From Methanococcoides methylutens (GTDB taxonomy: Archaea > Halobacteriota > Methanosarcinia > Methanosarcinales > Methanosarcinaceae): DNA of 64,000 nucleotides. The position numbers were made by a program, and so were the translations under genes. The notes beneath the pieces were generated by a model. It was not told the DNA's origin. It worked only from the letters and a program-made list of their open reading frames with translations, and made no database searches. The DNA is taken from positions 434,001-498,000 of the forward strand of contig NZ_JRHO01000009.1 in the NCBI RefSeq assembly GCF_000765475.1, in the 5' to 3' direction. Every line of letters starts with the position of its first letter. The first letter of the stretch is position 1. Below, in pieces: positions 36,524 through 45,862 of this stretch.

Positions 36524-39043
36524 TCATAATTCATATTTTTCTTCTGTGAATTCTATTATGAACTTTGTCCCCTTATCCTTGTCAAGTGTGATTGTTCCAT
36601 CGATCTGCTCGACGAGGTTCGTCACAAGTTGAAGTCCAAGGGATTCTGTATCTCTGAAGTCGATCTCTTCAGGTATGCCACTTCCATTATCGCAGACCGT
36701 TAGTGTGAAATTGTCTCCAGCCCGCTTTATGTCTACTGAGATGATGCCCTTTTCCTTTTTATCTTTAAATGCATACTTCAGTGAGTTCGAAACAAGTTCG
36801 TTGATAATTATTCCAAGTGGCACCGCTGTATCCATATTCAGGAATATATCTTCCACTTTCAGGTCTATCTTTATATCACGGTTGCCGACAACGTATGACT
36901 GTGACAGGTAATTGATCAGGTTTTTACTATAGTCCGCAAAGTCGATGCTTTCCATATCCTCGGACTGGTATAACTTCTCGTGTACAAGTGCCATTGTCCT
37001 GACCCTGTCCTGACTATCTCTGAAAGCTTCTTTTACCTTTTTATCCTTGAATTTATCAGATTCCAGGTATAGTAATGTGGATATGACCTGCAGGTTGTTC
37101 TTTATGCGGTGATGAATTTCTTTCTTGCGAATATCCTCTATCTTTATTAGAGCCTCTTCTGCACGCTTTCTTTCATCGATGTTAACAATGATACCTTGCA
37201 GGTAGTTAACATTCCCTTCTTCATCACGACGTATGAATGTCCTTTCATCTGCCCAGAGTATATTGCCGTATTTGGTCAGGATCCTGTATTCGATGTTGAA
37301 CTTAGTATCTCCTTCATCGCATCTTTTTTGCAGTTCGGCTTCAACTCGTGCAAGGTCCTGTGGGTGGACAATATCTGCATACGTTACTTTACCGGATTTA
37401 AAATCTTCAAGTGAGTATCCAAATTGTGAGATGTTCTTGGATACGAATTCAATAGGCCATCCTTTTTCTGGTTTCCATTTGAATACGACAACAGGGCTGT
37501 TCTCGATGACCCTTTCCATCTCCTCTTTCATCTGATTGGAGTGTTCAAGGTCTTCTGCATACTTTATTAGTTCCTGTTTGGCTTTTTTCTGTTCGCTGGT
37601 GATCTTGTACAGGGCTTGCCTTGTTTCTTCGATACCGTCTGTGAGTATTCTAAAATCACCTTCTCCTTTGATGCTTATCTTGTGTGTAAAATCCTCTTTC
37701 TGGAAAGCCATCAGCACTGAATTTGATTCATCAATAATGTTATTGATCTTTTCAGCAAACCTGTCAAGGCCATCACCAAGGTCTTTGAAATCACCTTTGA
37801 GACCCGGGTTGACACGTGTTTCAAGCTCTCCTTTTGCGAGGCCGTTGGCTACACGCATGGTTTCAGCCATGGGTTTTGTAAAAGCATCAAGGATCTCGTT
37901 CAAACCTGATGGTATGTCCTTGAAGTCGATATCGACATCGGTATCCGCACGAGCATATATCTTCCCTCCCACCGCTGCATCGGAAACGTCCTTAAAACTG
38001 GCTACAATATCATTGATGGGCCGTGTTACAAACCCTGCAATGAGGGCTGCAAGTCCTGTCATGAATATGATCGATATGGTAGATATCACGATAAGATTGT
38101 TGCGAAGCTCAACAACACCAGCAAGCATTTCCTCTTTGGGGACTACAAGTATAAATGAAAAATTACCGGTCTTGATCGGTTCGTAGAACATTACAACTTC
38201 TTTTCCTGTTGTAGGGTCGATGGTATCTATGTATCCATCTCCTCCATTTTTGATATCATCTGCCATGGCGGTTATTTCAGGGACATCAAAATCATACAGG
38301 GTCTTGTAACCGATCCAGTCCTTCTGTTCGGGTTGTGAGATCAGGATGCCCGTATTTCCTGTCATGAATGCATATCCTGTATCGAATGCCTTCACTTCGC
38401 TTACCACTTCGTCAAGGTATGTGAGGGATACATCCACGCCACCTATGCCAACAAATTCCTCATCCTTTATTATGGGAGTCACGTAACTTACGATGAAGAC
38501 TCCTTCATAGAAGTAAGGGTCAATGATCTGGTCTACCTTCAATTTCTTTGGCAACTGATAATAATCAGAAGTATCGTAATTTAGTAGCGGATCAAGTTGA
38601 AGATCTCCGCTGATCCTGTTCCAGTATGGAATGAACCTTCCTGTAGGATCATGTCCCTGCGCATTTACAAAAGCCATGTCATTGCCATCAAAGGCATTTG
38701 GTTCATAACAAACATAAGTTCCAAGGAGGTCCGGGTTTTTTACCGCTATTTCCTTTAATATTTCATTGACCTCATCCCGATCAGCAGTTTCATATGCTGC
38801 CATGGAATCTGCTATTGTCTGACCGATTGCATGATTTTTCCGCATGTCAACATCAAACTGGTTTGCATAACCTCTGGATTTTTCGATGGATTGCTCGTAG
38901 GCCAGATCAACTTCCTGGCTAGTGACCGTGGATATAATAACTGCAGTTGATGTTACAAGTACCAGCAGGACACCTATTACAATAAAAAGGATCAATTTGG
39001 ACCTGAGGGGTACGTTTTTCCATTCTAGTTTTCTCAAAGCCAT
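36524..39043 (-). CDS. Sensor histidine kinase with Cache, HAMP, PAS and HisKA_2/HATPase domains
   Basis: 839 aa. Transmembrane helix at about 15-37, an extracytoplasmic dCache sensor (about 40-310), a second helix (about 315-340) and a HAMP-like linker (about 340-400). A helical region follows, then a PAS domain (about 510-630; FGYSLEDFKSGKVTYADIVHPQDL). The kinase core is HisKA_2-type: phospho-acceptor His in KKEIHHRIKNNLQVISTLLY, ATPase motifs NELVSNSLKYAFKD and CDNGSGIPEE. Likely senses an external small molecule. Pairs with the receiver protein downstream; both lie next to the regulator of the dimethylamine operon, so a link to methylamine sensing is possible but not shown. Confidence 0.9.
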   Translation of the reverse strand: MALRKLEWKNVPLRSKLILFIVIGVLLVLVTSTAVIISTVTSQEVDLAYEQSIEKSRGYANQFDVDMRKNHAIGQTIADSMAAYETADRDEVNEILKEIAVKNPDLLGTYVCYEPNAFDGNDMAFVNAQGHDPTGRFIPYWNRISGDLQLDPLLNYDTSDYYQLPKKLKVDQIIDPYFYEGVFIVSYVTPIIKDEEFVGIGGVDVSLTYLDEVVSEVKAFDTGYAFMTGNTGILISQPEQKDWIGYKTLYDFDVPEITAMADDIKNGGDGYIDTIDPTTGKEVVMFYEPIKTGNFSFILVVPKEEMLAGVVELRNNLIVISTISIIFMTGLAALIAGFVTRPINDIVASFKDVSDAAVGGKIYARADTDVDIDFKDIPSGLNEILDAFTKPMAETMRVANGLAKGELETRVNPGLKGDFKDLGDGLDRFAEKINNIIDESNSVLMAFQKEDFTHKISIKGEGDFRILTDGIEETRQALYKITSEQKKAKQELIKYAEDLEHSNQMKEEMERVIENSPVVVFKWKPEKGWPIEFVSKNISQFGYSLEDFKSGKVTYADIVHPQDLARVEAELQKRCDEGDTKFNIEYRILTKYGNILWADERTFIRRDEEGNVNYLQGIIVNIDERKRAEEALIKIEDIRKKEIHHRIKNNLQVISTLLYLESDKFKDKKVKEAFRDSQDRVRTMALVHEKLYQSEDMESIDFADYSKNLINYLSQSYVVGNRDIKIDLKVEDIFLNMDTAVPLGIIINELVSNSLKYAFKDKKEKGIISVDIKRAGDNFTLTVCDNGSGIPEEIDFRDTESLGLQLVTNLVEQIDGTITLDKDKGTKFIIEFTEEKYEL

Positions 39044-39058
39044 ATTGGATGTTCCTTG

Positions 39059-39847
39059 TTAGATGTCTTTCAATTGGCGGGATTGTTTCTGGTAGTATGA
39101 GAACAATTCATCACCCCATATGCGAGCACTATCATCAAAACTCATGAGCTTAGTGTGGTCGTACCTGCCATCCTTGTTGAAGAGGCATATGTAAGTAAAA
39201 CGTTCGGTGACCGATATGGTCGTCAGTTTGATACTATCATCACAGATATGAAGTTCCGTGTTCTTGGATGATGCAAGTGACCTTAGCTGTTCAAGACAAT
39301 CGTTTTTCATTCTTTCGAGGACAGAGTCAGTAAGAATAAGCTCGAACTTGATTCCTTTTTCAATAATCTCTGAAAAAAGTTCCGGGTATAGGGGGTGGAA
39401 ATATGATGCAAACATCTTCACATCTTTTGATCTTGTCAGGTTCTCTGTAAATTCAACAGGAAGGTCGAACATGTGGTTCAGGTCAGGTTCTATCAGCATG
39501 CATTGTCCTAACTCGCCCAGCCTGTATGCAAGAGGTTCCGGTATTGCTGTAAGGTCACGGGTAGCCCAGTATTCCCTGTTCTCTTCTATTACTTCGAGAG
39601 TCTTTAATAAGGGACTCATGTTCTTGACAATTATCCTTCCAACATCCGAAAGTTCATACTCATCATTTTCATTCTGGATGATCATATCCTGCTCTTTGAG
39701 TATCTTTATCTGTGGCATCATTGCCTTTGACGTGACATTCAGGGAAGCTTTTATCTGATCGATATTCCTTGGTCCCTCAACGAGCAGTAAAAGAAGGTTT
39801 TTCCTTTTTTCAGAAAGCCATATTGTATCACTTAATGAGGATTTCAT
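39059..39847 (-). CDS. HTH regulator of the methanogen methyltransferase-specific (Msr-like) type
   Basis: 262 aa. N-terminal winged helix (about 10-80; LLLLVEGPRNIDQIKASLNVTS) and a C-terminal DUF1724-like domain (about 95-255; SKDVKMFASYFHPLYPELF, KGIKFELILTDSVLERMK, YICLFNKDGRYDHTKLMSFDD). In Methanosarcina, proteins of this build (MsrA-G) control methyltransferase genes. It is divergent from mtbC with palindromes between them, so it is the likely regulator of the Mtb operon. It lies 15 bp upstream of the histidine kinase gene and may be co-transcribed with it. Confidence 0.85.
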   Translation of the reverse strand: MKSSLSDTIWLSEKRKNLLLLLVEGPRNIDQIKASLNVTSKAMMPQIKILKEQDMIIQNENDEYELSDVGRIIVKNMSPLLKTLEVIEENREYWATRDLTAIPEPLAYRLGELGQCMLIEPDLNHMFDLPVEFTENLTRSKDVKMFASYFHPLYPELFSEIIEKGIKFELILTDSVLERMKNDCLEQLRSLASSKNTELHICDDSIKLTTISVTERFTYICLFNKDGRYDHTKLMSFDDSARIWGDELFSYYQKQSRQLKDI

Positions 39848-39998
39848 CGAGACTCCTCTATAAAATTCAGTATTAACATTAATGACCCTTTCGGTTGTTC
39901 CTCGGGATTAACTTCTTTTATGGGTCAAATAGTCATATTTTCAAAAAAGATGCCTTTTGATGTTGATTACTCAATTGATCTTTCATTTTACATATATA

Positions 39999-40042
39999 CC
40001 AAAGCCTTTGGATTTTCTCACGCCTTTGGAATATCCAAAGGC
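39999..40042. promoter_or_regulatory. Paired palindromes between the Msr-like regulator and mtbC
   Basis: Palindrome 1: CCAAAGCCTTTGG (39999-40011). Palindrome 2: GCCTTTGG (40022-40029), 5-nt AATAT spacer, CCAAAGGC (40035-40042). Both use the half-site GCCTTTGG/CCAAAGGC, spaced about two helical turns apart. They lie about 60 bp upstream of the mtbC TATA box, a good position for an activator or repressor site, most likely for the divergent regulator. Confidence 0.6.
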
Positions 40043-40104
40043 AATGGTCATCTCTCATGGGCTTTTCCATTTCCAACATCAGTCGAACTTTCAACGTAAA
40101 TTAT

Positions 40105-40204
40105 GCTATATATGATTCTGGTTTTTCAATATATGGTGGTGAGGAGTAATCCTGCTACCATAATCATGTGGTAAATAATCCACAACTTTAATGGAGGTTG
40201 TAAC
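40105..40204 (+). promoter_or_regulatory. mtbCB promoter and leader
   Basis: TATA box GCTATATAT (40105-40113). With archaeal spacing, transcription starts near 40135-40140, leaving a leader of about 65-70 nt. The leader can form GTGG-TAAATAAT-CCAC (40168-40183) and ends in the ribosome site GGAGGT (40193-40198), 6 nt before the ACG codon at which mtbC appears to start. Confidence 0.6.
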
Positions 40205-40849
40205 ACGACAAACGAGGAATTATTCAAAGAGCTATCCGATGCGGTAGTAAGTTGCAAGAAAGATGATGTAATAGCTGCAGTAGGCAAGGCAAAGGGCCAG
40301 GCTCCAGCAGTAGAACTTATTGACAATGGTCTTGCAGCAGGTATGAATGAAGTTGGTGTACTCTTCGAGAGAGGAAAACTCTTCCTTCCACACGTTATGA
40401 TGGCAGCTGACGCAATGTCCGCTGGTGTAGAATTACTTCAGGATGAGCTTGCATCCGGAGAAGGCGGAGCCGCTAAGCTCGGGGTAATTGTAAACGGTAC
40501 CGTCGAGGGTGATGTTCACGACATTGGTAAGGCAATTGTCTCAACAATGCTTCAGGCAGCAGGTTTCGAAGTTCATGATATCGGAAGGGATGTTCCACTC
40601 CAGAACTTCATTGACAAGTGCAAGGAAACCAATGCTGACATGGTCGGTCTCTCCGCACTTATGACGACAACCCTTCAGGGCCAGAAAGAAGTTATTGAAC
40701 TTCTCAAGGAAAACGGCATGAGGGATAATATCAAGGTCATGGTCGGTGGTGCTCCAGCAACGGATGCATGGGCAAAGAAGATCGGTGCAGACTGCTATGC
40801 AGAAAATGCAAGTGAAGCTGTAGTAAAAGCTAAGGAATTACTTCTTTAA
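40205..40849 (+). CDS. mtbC: Dimethylamine corrinoid protein MtbC, apparent ACG start
   Basis: 214 aa if read from ACG 40205. Helical bundle (about 1-90), then a B12-binding Rossmann domain with the base-off motif DVHDIG (in NGTVEGDVHDIGKAIVST), SALMTTTLQ and VMVGGAPAT. It carries the methyl group from dimethylamine (via MtbB) to the MtbA/coenzyme M step. The first in-frame ATG is at 40343 and would delete the first 46 residues (TNEELFKELSDAVVSCKK...), which are clearly family sequence. No ATG, GTG or TTG occurs between that region and the upstream in-frame TAA. ACG 40205 sits at ideal spacing from GGAGGT. Confidence 0.93.
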   Translation, partial: TTNEELFKELSDAVVSCKKDDVIAAVGKAKGQAPAVELIDNGLAAGMNEVGVLFERGKLFLPHVMMAADAMSAGVELLQDELASGEGGAAKLGVIVNGTVEGDVHDIGKAIVSTMLQAAGFEVHDIGRDVPLQNFIDKCKETNADMVGLSALMTTTLQGQKEVIELLKENGMRDNIKVMVGGAPATDAWAKKIGADCYAENASEAVVKAKELLL

Positions 40850-40867
40850 TTTTATGGGGTTATTAAA

Positions 40868-42271
40868 ATGGCAACAGAATATTTCTTAAGAATGGGTGAC
40901 GGTGCAAAGATCTTCATGAGCAAGGAAGACATCCTTGCTGATATCAAGGCAGGTTCCGCAGATGCAGCAGACCTTGGTGACATCCCTGCACTTACCGATG
41001 ACCAGATGGACAAGATGCTTGAGATCATCATCAACCCTAACAGGATCGTCGGTGTTGAGCCAGGTATGGAAGTTCCTGTAACTCACGATATAGGTTCCAT
41101 CCGTATTGATGGTGACCAGGGTAACAGTGGTGTAGGTATTCCTTCCAGCAGACTGGTAGGTTCAATGATGCACGAGCGTGCATTTGGTGCAGATACAATG
41201 GAACTCGGTCACATTGACTACAGTTACAAGCCTGTGAAGCCAGTTATCTCTCAGGAACAGCAGACAATGGAAGTTTGCCAGCAGAACATGATCATTCCTA
41301 TGCTCTACGGTGCAATGCCAAACATGGGTCTGTACTACACTCCTGACGGTCCATTCGAGAACCCAGGTGACCTCATGAAGGCATTCAAGATCTCTGAAGC
41401 TCAGGAATCCATCCAGCATGCTGGTGACCACGGTATTCGTGATATGGTCTGGATCATGCAGAGACTCCAGCACGTAGGTTGTGACGGTGTCAACTTCGAT
41501 ACCATCGGTGCAGCCGGTGATGGTGATATGTATGCATCCCTCAATGCTATCGAAGCACTGAGAAAAGAATTCCCGGGAATCTACATTGAAGCAGGTATGG
41601 CTGGAGAACTCGTTCTCGGTATGCATGGAGAGCTTGAGTATGATGGCACAACACTTGCAGGTCTGTGGCCACATCAGCAGGCACCACTTATTGCAAAGGC
41701 AGGAGCAAACGTGTTCGGTCCTGTATGTAACACCAACACCAGTAAGTCATCTGCATGGAACCTTGGTCGTTCAGTTACATTCATGAAAGCAGCTGTTGAA
41801 GCATCAACAATTCCATGTCACGTCGATATGGGTATGGGTGTCGGTGGTATCCCAATGCTTGAGACCCCACCAATCGATGCAGTTACTCGTGCAAGCAAGG
41901 CAATGGTCGAGATCGCTGGTGTCGATGGTATATAGATCGGTGTTGGCGACCCGGTGGGTATGCCAATCTCACATATCATGGCTTCCGGTATGACTGGTAT
42001 CAGGGCAGCTGGTGACCTTGTTGCAAGGATGCAGTTTGACAAGAACATGAGAATCGGTGAAGCAAAGGACTTTGTTGCAAAGAAACTTGGTGTCTCAACC
42101 GCAGATCTCTCTGATGAATATGTCATGAGGGAACTCAGGGAAGAGCTCGACATTGGTGTAATCACATCAGTTCCTGGCTGTGCAAAGGGTATTGCAGCTA
42201 AGATGAATATTGAGAAACTTCTCGGTATCAACATCAACTGCTGTGACAAGTTCAGGGAAATCACAGGTTAA
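40868..42271 (+). CDS. mtbB: Dimethylamine:corrinoid methyltransferase MtbB (pyrrolysine protein)
   Basis: 467 aa including codon 356 = TAG (41933-41935), at the known pyrrolysine position: [19 protein letters not shown]. Reading on through the amber codon gives the full TIM-barrel protein ending TAA at 42269. It transfers a methyl group from dimethylamine to MtbC, leaving monomethylamine. Strong match to Methanosarcina MtbB from [19 protein letters not shown] on. 18 bp after mtbC. Any annotation that stops at 41935 or begins a separate gene at 41954 is an artefact of the amber codon. Confidence 0.97.
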
Positions 42272-42367
42272 ACTGTGTAATTTGCCGATATGGGCCTGGC
42301 GAATATCAGGTCTATTTCGGTTTTATCTTTATTTATGAATCGTTATTAAAAAGGAGTGTGATGGAAT

Positions 42368-43870
42368 ATGTCTGAAGAAAAAGGATCCGGTGTAGACTGG
42401 GCACACGCAGAGCAGTGTGCTAAAGTAGTCTGTGACGCCGGTGAACTCGAACGATCGATCGATTGGAAACAGGGACTGGCTATTGCTATTGGTGTACCTT
42501 TGTTGATCTTGCCATCTATTGGTTATTTTGCTAGTTATCTATGGTCATTTGCTATTATTGTATGGGGTCTCTCTGTTTTCCAGGGATTTATGCAGAACCT
42601 CGCTTATGGTGAACTTGCAACAACTTTCCCTAATGCATCCGGTCTGCCTGGATTTGCGCAGAACGTTTTCAAGTCACCTAATCATGAAGGAAAGTATGAC
42701 AAGGGTAAATTGATCGGTGGATTCAGTGCATGGAGTTACTGGTTCGCATGGAACCCTGTACTTGCTATCTTCGCAATCCTTGTAGGTTTCTATCTTCACA
42801 GTCTGTTCCCTTCACTTGCAGCAACTTTCAGTGAGTACCAGCTTGCAATGATCGCAGGTGTTGTGATCTTCGGTGGTTTGATACTTGTTAACTACCGTGG
42901 ACTTTCAAGTGGTGCGCTTGTAGGTTATATTCTTGCAGCTTTCTCACTTATTCCAATGGCAATTATTACACTGGCGCCTTATGCAACCGGTGACTTCGCA
43001 ATGACTAATATCACCAGCACATGGCTGCCAACTGACTGGGCATGGGATTTCCATCATATCCTGATCTTGCTTGGTATCTTTGCAATGGCTCAGTGGAGTG
43101 CTTGTGCATGGGAAACTGCAGCTATCTATGGTCCTGAATATAAGAAGCCAGGTTCTGATGTACCAAAGGCATTGTTCTCCTGTGGTGCTATCTGTCTGGT
43201 AGCTTACGTCCTTGTACAGATGACCATTACCGGTGTACTCGGTATCGATGGTATTGCAGCTGCACCAATTGATCCAATGCTTCCACTTGCACAGGCAGCA
43301 CTCGGTGATGTCGGTTCAACAGTAGCTATTGTCATGCTCATTGCAGCAATGGTATTGATCATCCAGACTGCATATCTTGGTTCCTCAAGGGCAATGCACT
43401 CAATGGCAACTGAAGGAAACCTTCCTAAAGTATTCGCAAAGACAAATGCACACGGTACTCCAATCCTTGCAATGGTCGTTATCGGTATCTTCAACCTGAT
43501 CCTGATCTCAATGGGTACTCCATCAGCTATCCTTGCTGCATCAGCAATCGGATATGTTTGTGCTAACGGTATCAGTCTTTTCGCATACGTAAAGGCAAAA
43601 TCAAGGCCTGACCTTGCTGGACTCGAAAGGCCATTCAAGGCACCAGCCGGATGGAAGAACGTTGCACTGTTGTTCGGTCTCTTCAACCTTCCACTCTGTC
43701 TGGTCGGTGTGATCTACCTTAACAGTGTTGAAGGCAGCTGGTTCTCAACCATTGTCGGAATATGTGTGCTTGGTCTCTATGTTCCAATGTGGTTCTACTC
43801 GCAGCACGAGGCTCATGTCGATAAGATCGCTGCTGTAAGTATGGTATCAGCAATTTCAAAGGAGAAATGA
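42368..43870 (+). CDS. APC-superfamily permease, probable dimethylamine transporter
   Basis: 500 aa, about 12 transmembrane helices. A cytoplasmic N-terminus (MSEEKGSGVDWAHAEQ) is followed by APC-type segments, including FQGFMQNLAYGELATTFPNASGLPGFAQ in the first helices. Similar permeases accompany each methylamine methyltransferase operon in Methanosarcinales. Position 97 bp after mtbB in the same direction makes dimethylamine uptake the natural proposal; substrate is inferred from context only. Confidence 0.85.
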   Translation: MSEEKGSGVDWAHAEQCAKVVCDAGELERSIDWKQGLAIAIGVPLLILPSIGYFASYLWSFAIIVWGLSVFQGFMQNLAYGELATTFPNASGLPGFAQNVFKSPNHEGKYDKGKLIGGFSAWSYWFAWNPVLAIFAILVGFYLHSLFPSLAATFSEYQLAMIAGVVIFGGLILVNYRGLSSGALVGYILAAFSLIPMAIITLAPYATGDFAMTNITSTWLPTDWAWDFHHILILLGIFAMAQWSACAWETAAIYGPEYKKPGSDVPKALFSCGAICLVAYVLVQMTITGVLGIDGIAAAPIDPMLPLAQAALGDVGSTVAIVMLIAAMVLIIQTAYLGSSRAMHSMATEGNLPKVFAKTNAHGTPILAMVVIGIFNLILISMGTPSAILAASAIGYVCANGISLFAYVKAKSRPDLAGLERPFKAPAGWKNVALLFGLFNLPLCLVGVIYLNSVEGSWFSTIVGICVLGLYVPMWFYSQHEAHVDKIAAVSMVSAISKEK

Positions 43871-43899
43871 TAAACAACTCCTTTATTTGTCAAGTGGTT

Positions 43900-43930
43900 C
43901 CCGGATATTTCCGGGTACTGCTATATTTTT
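43900..43930 (+). terminator. Stem-loop after the permease gene
   Basis: CCCGGA (43900-43905), loop TATT, TCCGGG (43910-43915), then TACTGCTATATTTTT. Short but well placed, 30 bp after the stop codon. Confidence 0.5.
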
Positions 43931-43992
43931 AGCTATATTAATTAAAAATCTTATTTATTCAATTTATATTTTGGACTAGTGTGGGTGCTATA

Positions 43993-44889
43993 ATGAAAGG
44001 AATCGTAAATTTACCGGATATTCAAGATGAAATGCCTGAAGTGGCATTCGTGTGGAGGTCTGAATATGGCTGGCCACTGGAATCCGTTTCAGATAATGTG
44101 TCTTTTTTCGGTTATGAACCCGATGATTTTCTAATTGGTGGCCTTTCTTATGAGGATATTATTCATCCTGCTGATCTTGAAATGGTTAGAAAAGCCCTGG
44201 AGAATTACTCTGATAGTTCCGTAGGGGGTCTGGTACAGGAATATCGGATATTGAAAGCAGATGGTGATATCAGGTGGGTCCGTGAGAAGACGCAGATCAT
44301 CTATGATATGGATGGCCAAATGCAATACTTGAATGCGAAGATCGTTGATATCAATGATGAAAAACAACATGATGATTTTATGTTCATTCAGGACGAGCTG
44401 GGCAGTGATCTCAGCTGGCCTGTTAATCTGGAGGATTCAATGGATGTCCTTCTTGAGCTGACCACTCAGCTCGATGCTATTGATATTTGTGCTTTGTATG
44501 TGGTTGATGAGGTTACCGGGGGGCTGGTACTTGTGAATCATAAAGGACTTTCAAATGACTTTGTGAACAGTATCTCGTATTTTAGTGCTGATTCCGGTCA
44601 GGTGAACTTTGCACAGAAAGGCTTCCCTATATACAAACATTATTCAGAGGTCTATCCTTTCATTACGGGTCCACGGATGCAGGATGAGGGCTTGCAGGGT
44701 ACTGCTATTATTCCTATTCATCATGAACACCGCTTTGTGGGATTATTGATCGCTTCATCCTCTTCTGAATTCATTATTCCTGAATGTGATCGTGACAGTC
44801 TTGATGTGATCAAGTCGTTGGCTGGTCTTATGATCAGTAATATGACGATGTCCGTAATGAGTAATGGTATGCATTACAGTACTGCATGA
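43993..44889 (+). CDS. PAS-GAF-like sensor protein without kinase domain
   Basis: 298 aa from ATG 43993 (GGGTG upstream; GTG 43981 possible). PAS domain at about 12-125 (PEVAFVWRSEYGWPLESVSDNV, FFGYEPDDFLIGG, YRILKADGDIRWVREKTQI), then a GAF-like domain (about 150-290; DICALYVVDEVTGGLVLVNHKG, GTAIIPIHHEHRFVGLLI). No histidine-kinase core follows; the gene ends in TGA and a response regulator gene begins 62 bp later. It may be a kinase that lost its catalytic part, or a stand-alone sensor feeding another kinase. No membrane segment. Confidence 0.83.
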   Translation: MKGIVNLPDIQDEMPEVAFVWRSEYGWPLESVSDNVSFFGYEPDDFLIGGLSYEDIIHPADLEMVRKALENYSDSSVGGLVQEYRILKADGDIRWVREKTQIIYDMDGQMQYLNAKIVDINDEKQHDDFMFIQDELGSDLSWPVNLEDSMDVLLELTTQLDAIDICALYVVDEVTGGLVLVNHKGLSNDFVNSISYFSADSGQVNFAQKGFPIYKHYSEVYPFITGPRMQDEGLQGTAIIPIHHEHRFVGLLIASSSSEFIIPECDRDSLDVIKSLAGLMISNMTMSVMSNGMHYSTA

Positions 44890-44951
44890 ATGGGTATATG
44901 TTGGAGTATGGGTACGGGAACACTCTTTTTGAGATGATCTGGATAGTTAAT

Positions 44952-45356
44952 ATGGAATGTAAAAAAATAGTTGTTGTTGAAGATGAATTGATCGTTGGTA
45001 TGATGATCAAGTTGAAACTTGAGAAGATGGGTTACTCTGTAGCTGGCTTTGCTTCTAAGGGCAAAGATGCCATTTCCATGGTGGGTGCGATACATCCTGA
45101 TCTGATACTTATGGATATAAGATTAAAGGGTGGTATGGATGGCATCGAAACAGCGATGAGGATACGTGATTCATATAAAATTCCTATAGTGTTCATTACA
45201 GCAGATTCTTCTAAGGCTACTCGTGAACGGGCAAATCTGGCAGGTCCTCAGGGTTACCTCACGAAGCCCTTTATGGATGAAGATCTGGGAAATATTGTTC
45301 ATTCTGTGTTTTACAACTCCGTGGATGGGGTGGGGGAAGTTAACGTTTCAGCCTGA
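44952..45356 (+). CDS. Single-domain response regulator
   Basis: 134 aa from ATG 44952. Receiver domain only: VVVEDELIVG, phospho-acceptor Asp in LILMDIRLKGGMDG, Thr in VFITADSS, Lys in GYLTKPF. Very similar in layout to the response regulator at 36109-36513. It follows the PAS-GAF protein, with which it probably forms a signalling unit together with a kinase encoded elsewhere. Confidence 0.9.
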   Translation: MECKKIVVVEDELIVGMMIKLKLEKMGYSVAGFASKGKDAISMVGAIHPDLILMDIRLKGGMDGIETAMRIRDSYKIPIVFITADSSKATRERANLAGPQGYLTKPFMDEDLGNIVHSVFYNSVDGVGEVNVSA

Positions 45357-45685
45357 TTTGCGTTCAGGTTTAATCGTGGCTTCTCTTTCCTTTTCCAATC
45401 TTTTTTTATTTTTTTTATTGATGCCGTTATTTTTTGGACACTTCTGGGGTGCAACTCGTTTTTATTGTATTTTTCCACAAAGGCAATTTGCCGATATCGT
45501 CTACTTTTTTTTAGTCTTTAAAGGTATTGTCCTATCAAAAAATCGAAACCTATATATACAACATCATCTTTTAGGAAAAAACACTTCTAAATAACAAAAC
45601 GAGTCGCGGTTTGTGTATATACGATACCGGTTAACTTTCAACCTCTATCGCATGCTTAGCCCCCCCTCATTGAGCGTGATAAAAA
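45357..45685. other. AT-rich intergenic region
   Basis: About 330 bp, with long T-tracts at 45395-45430 and a TATA-like CCTATATATACAAC at 45548-45561, which is the likely promoter for the small membrane protein downstream. No gene or repeat is seen. Confidence 0.4.
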
Positions 45686-45862
45686 ATGGTAGAAATAGAA
45701 GATGTTATTATTGGAGCTTTTGCATTTGCAGGAATAGCAACATTGATGATTTATGTACTTACAAATCCTGGTGGAATAATCCCTCTAAACCTTCAGGATG
45801 TTGCAGTTGGTTCCTTTGTCGTTTTTGCACTTAGCAAAGTGTCCTTCCTGTCAAGTCTTTGA
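45686..45862 (+). CDS. 58-aa membrane protein, unknown
   Basis: Frame of 58 codons, ATG 45686 to TGA 45860. Starts MVEIEDVIIGAFAFAGIATLM and contains two hydrophobic segments (about 7-24 and 38-57) separated by NPGGIIPLN. Ribosome site is weak (GTGATAAAA), but a TATA box lies about 130 bp upstream and the amphipathic layout is protein-like. No family recognised. Confidence 0.5.
   Translation: MVEIEDVIIGAFAFAGIATLMIYVLTNPGGIIPLNLQDVAVGSFVVFALSKVSFLSSL

Noticed and set aside
40343-40849. mtbC starting at ATG 40343
   Set aside because: It would delete 46 conserved residues of the helical domain, and GGAGGT is far upstream at 40193.
41954-42271. Separate small gene after mtbB
   Set aside because: It is the C-terminal part of MtbB after the pyrrolysine codon.
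42272-42367. Terminator between mtbB and the permease gene
   Set aside because: A weak GCCTG/CAGGT hairpin is present, but pairing is short and the gap is small. Co-transcription with the permease is at least as likely.
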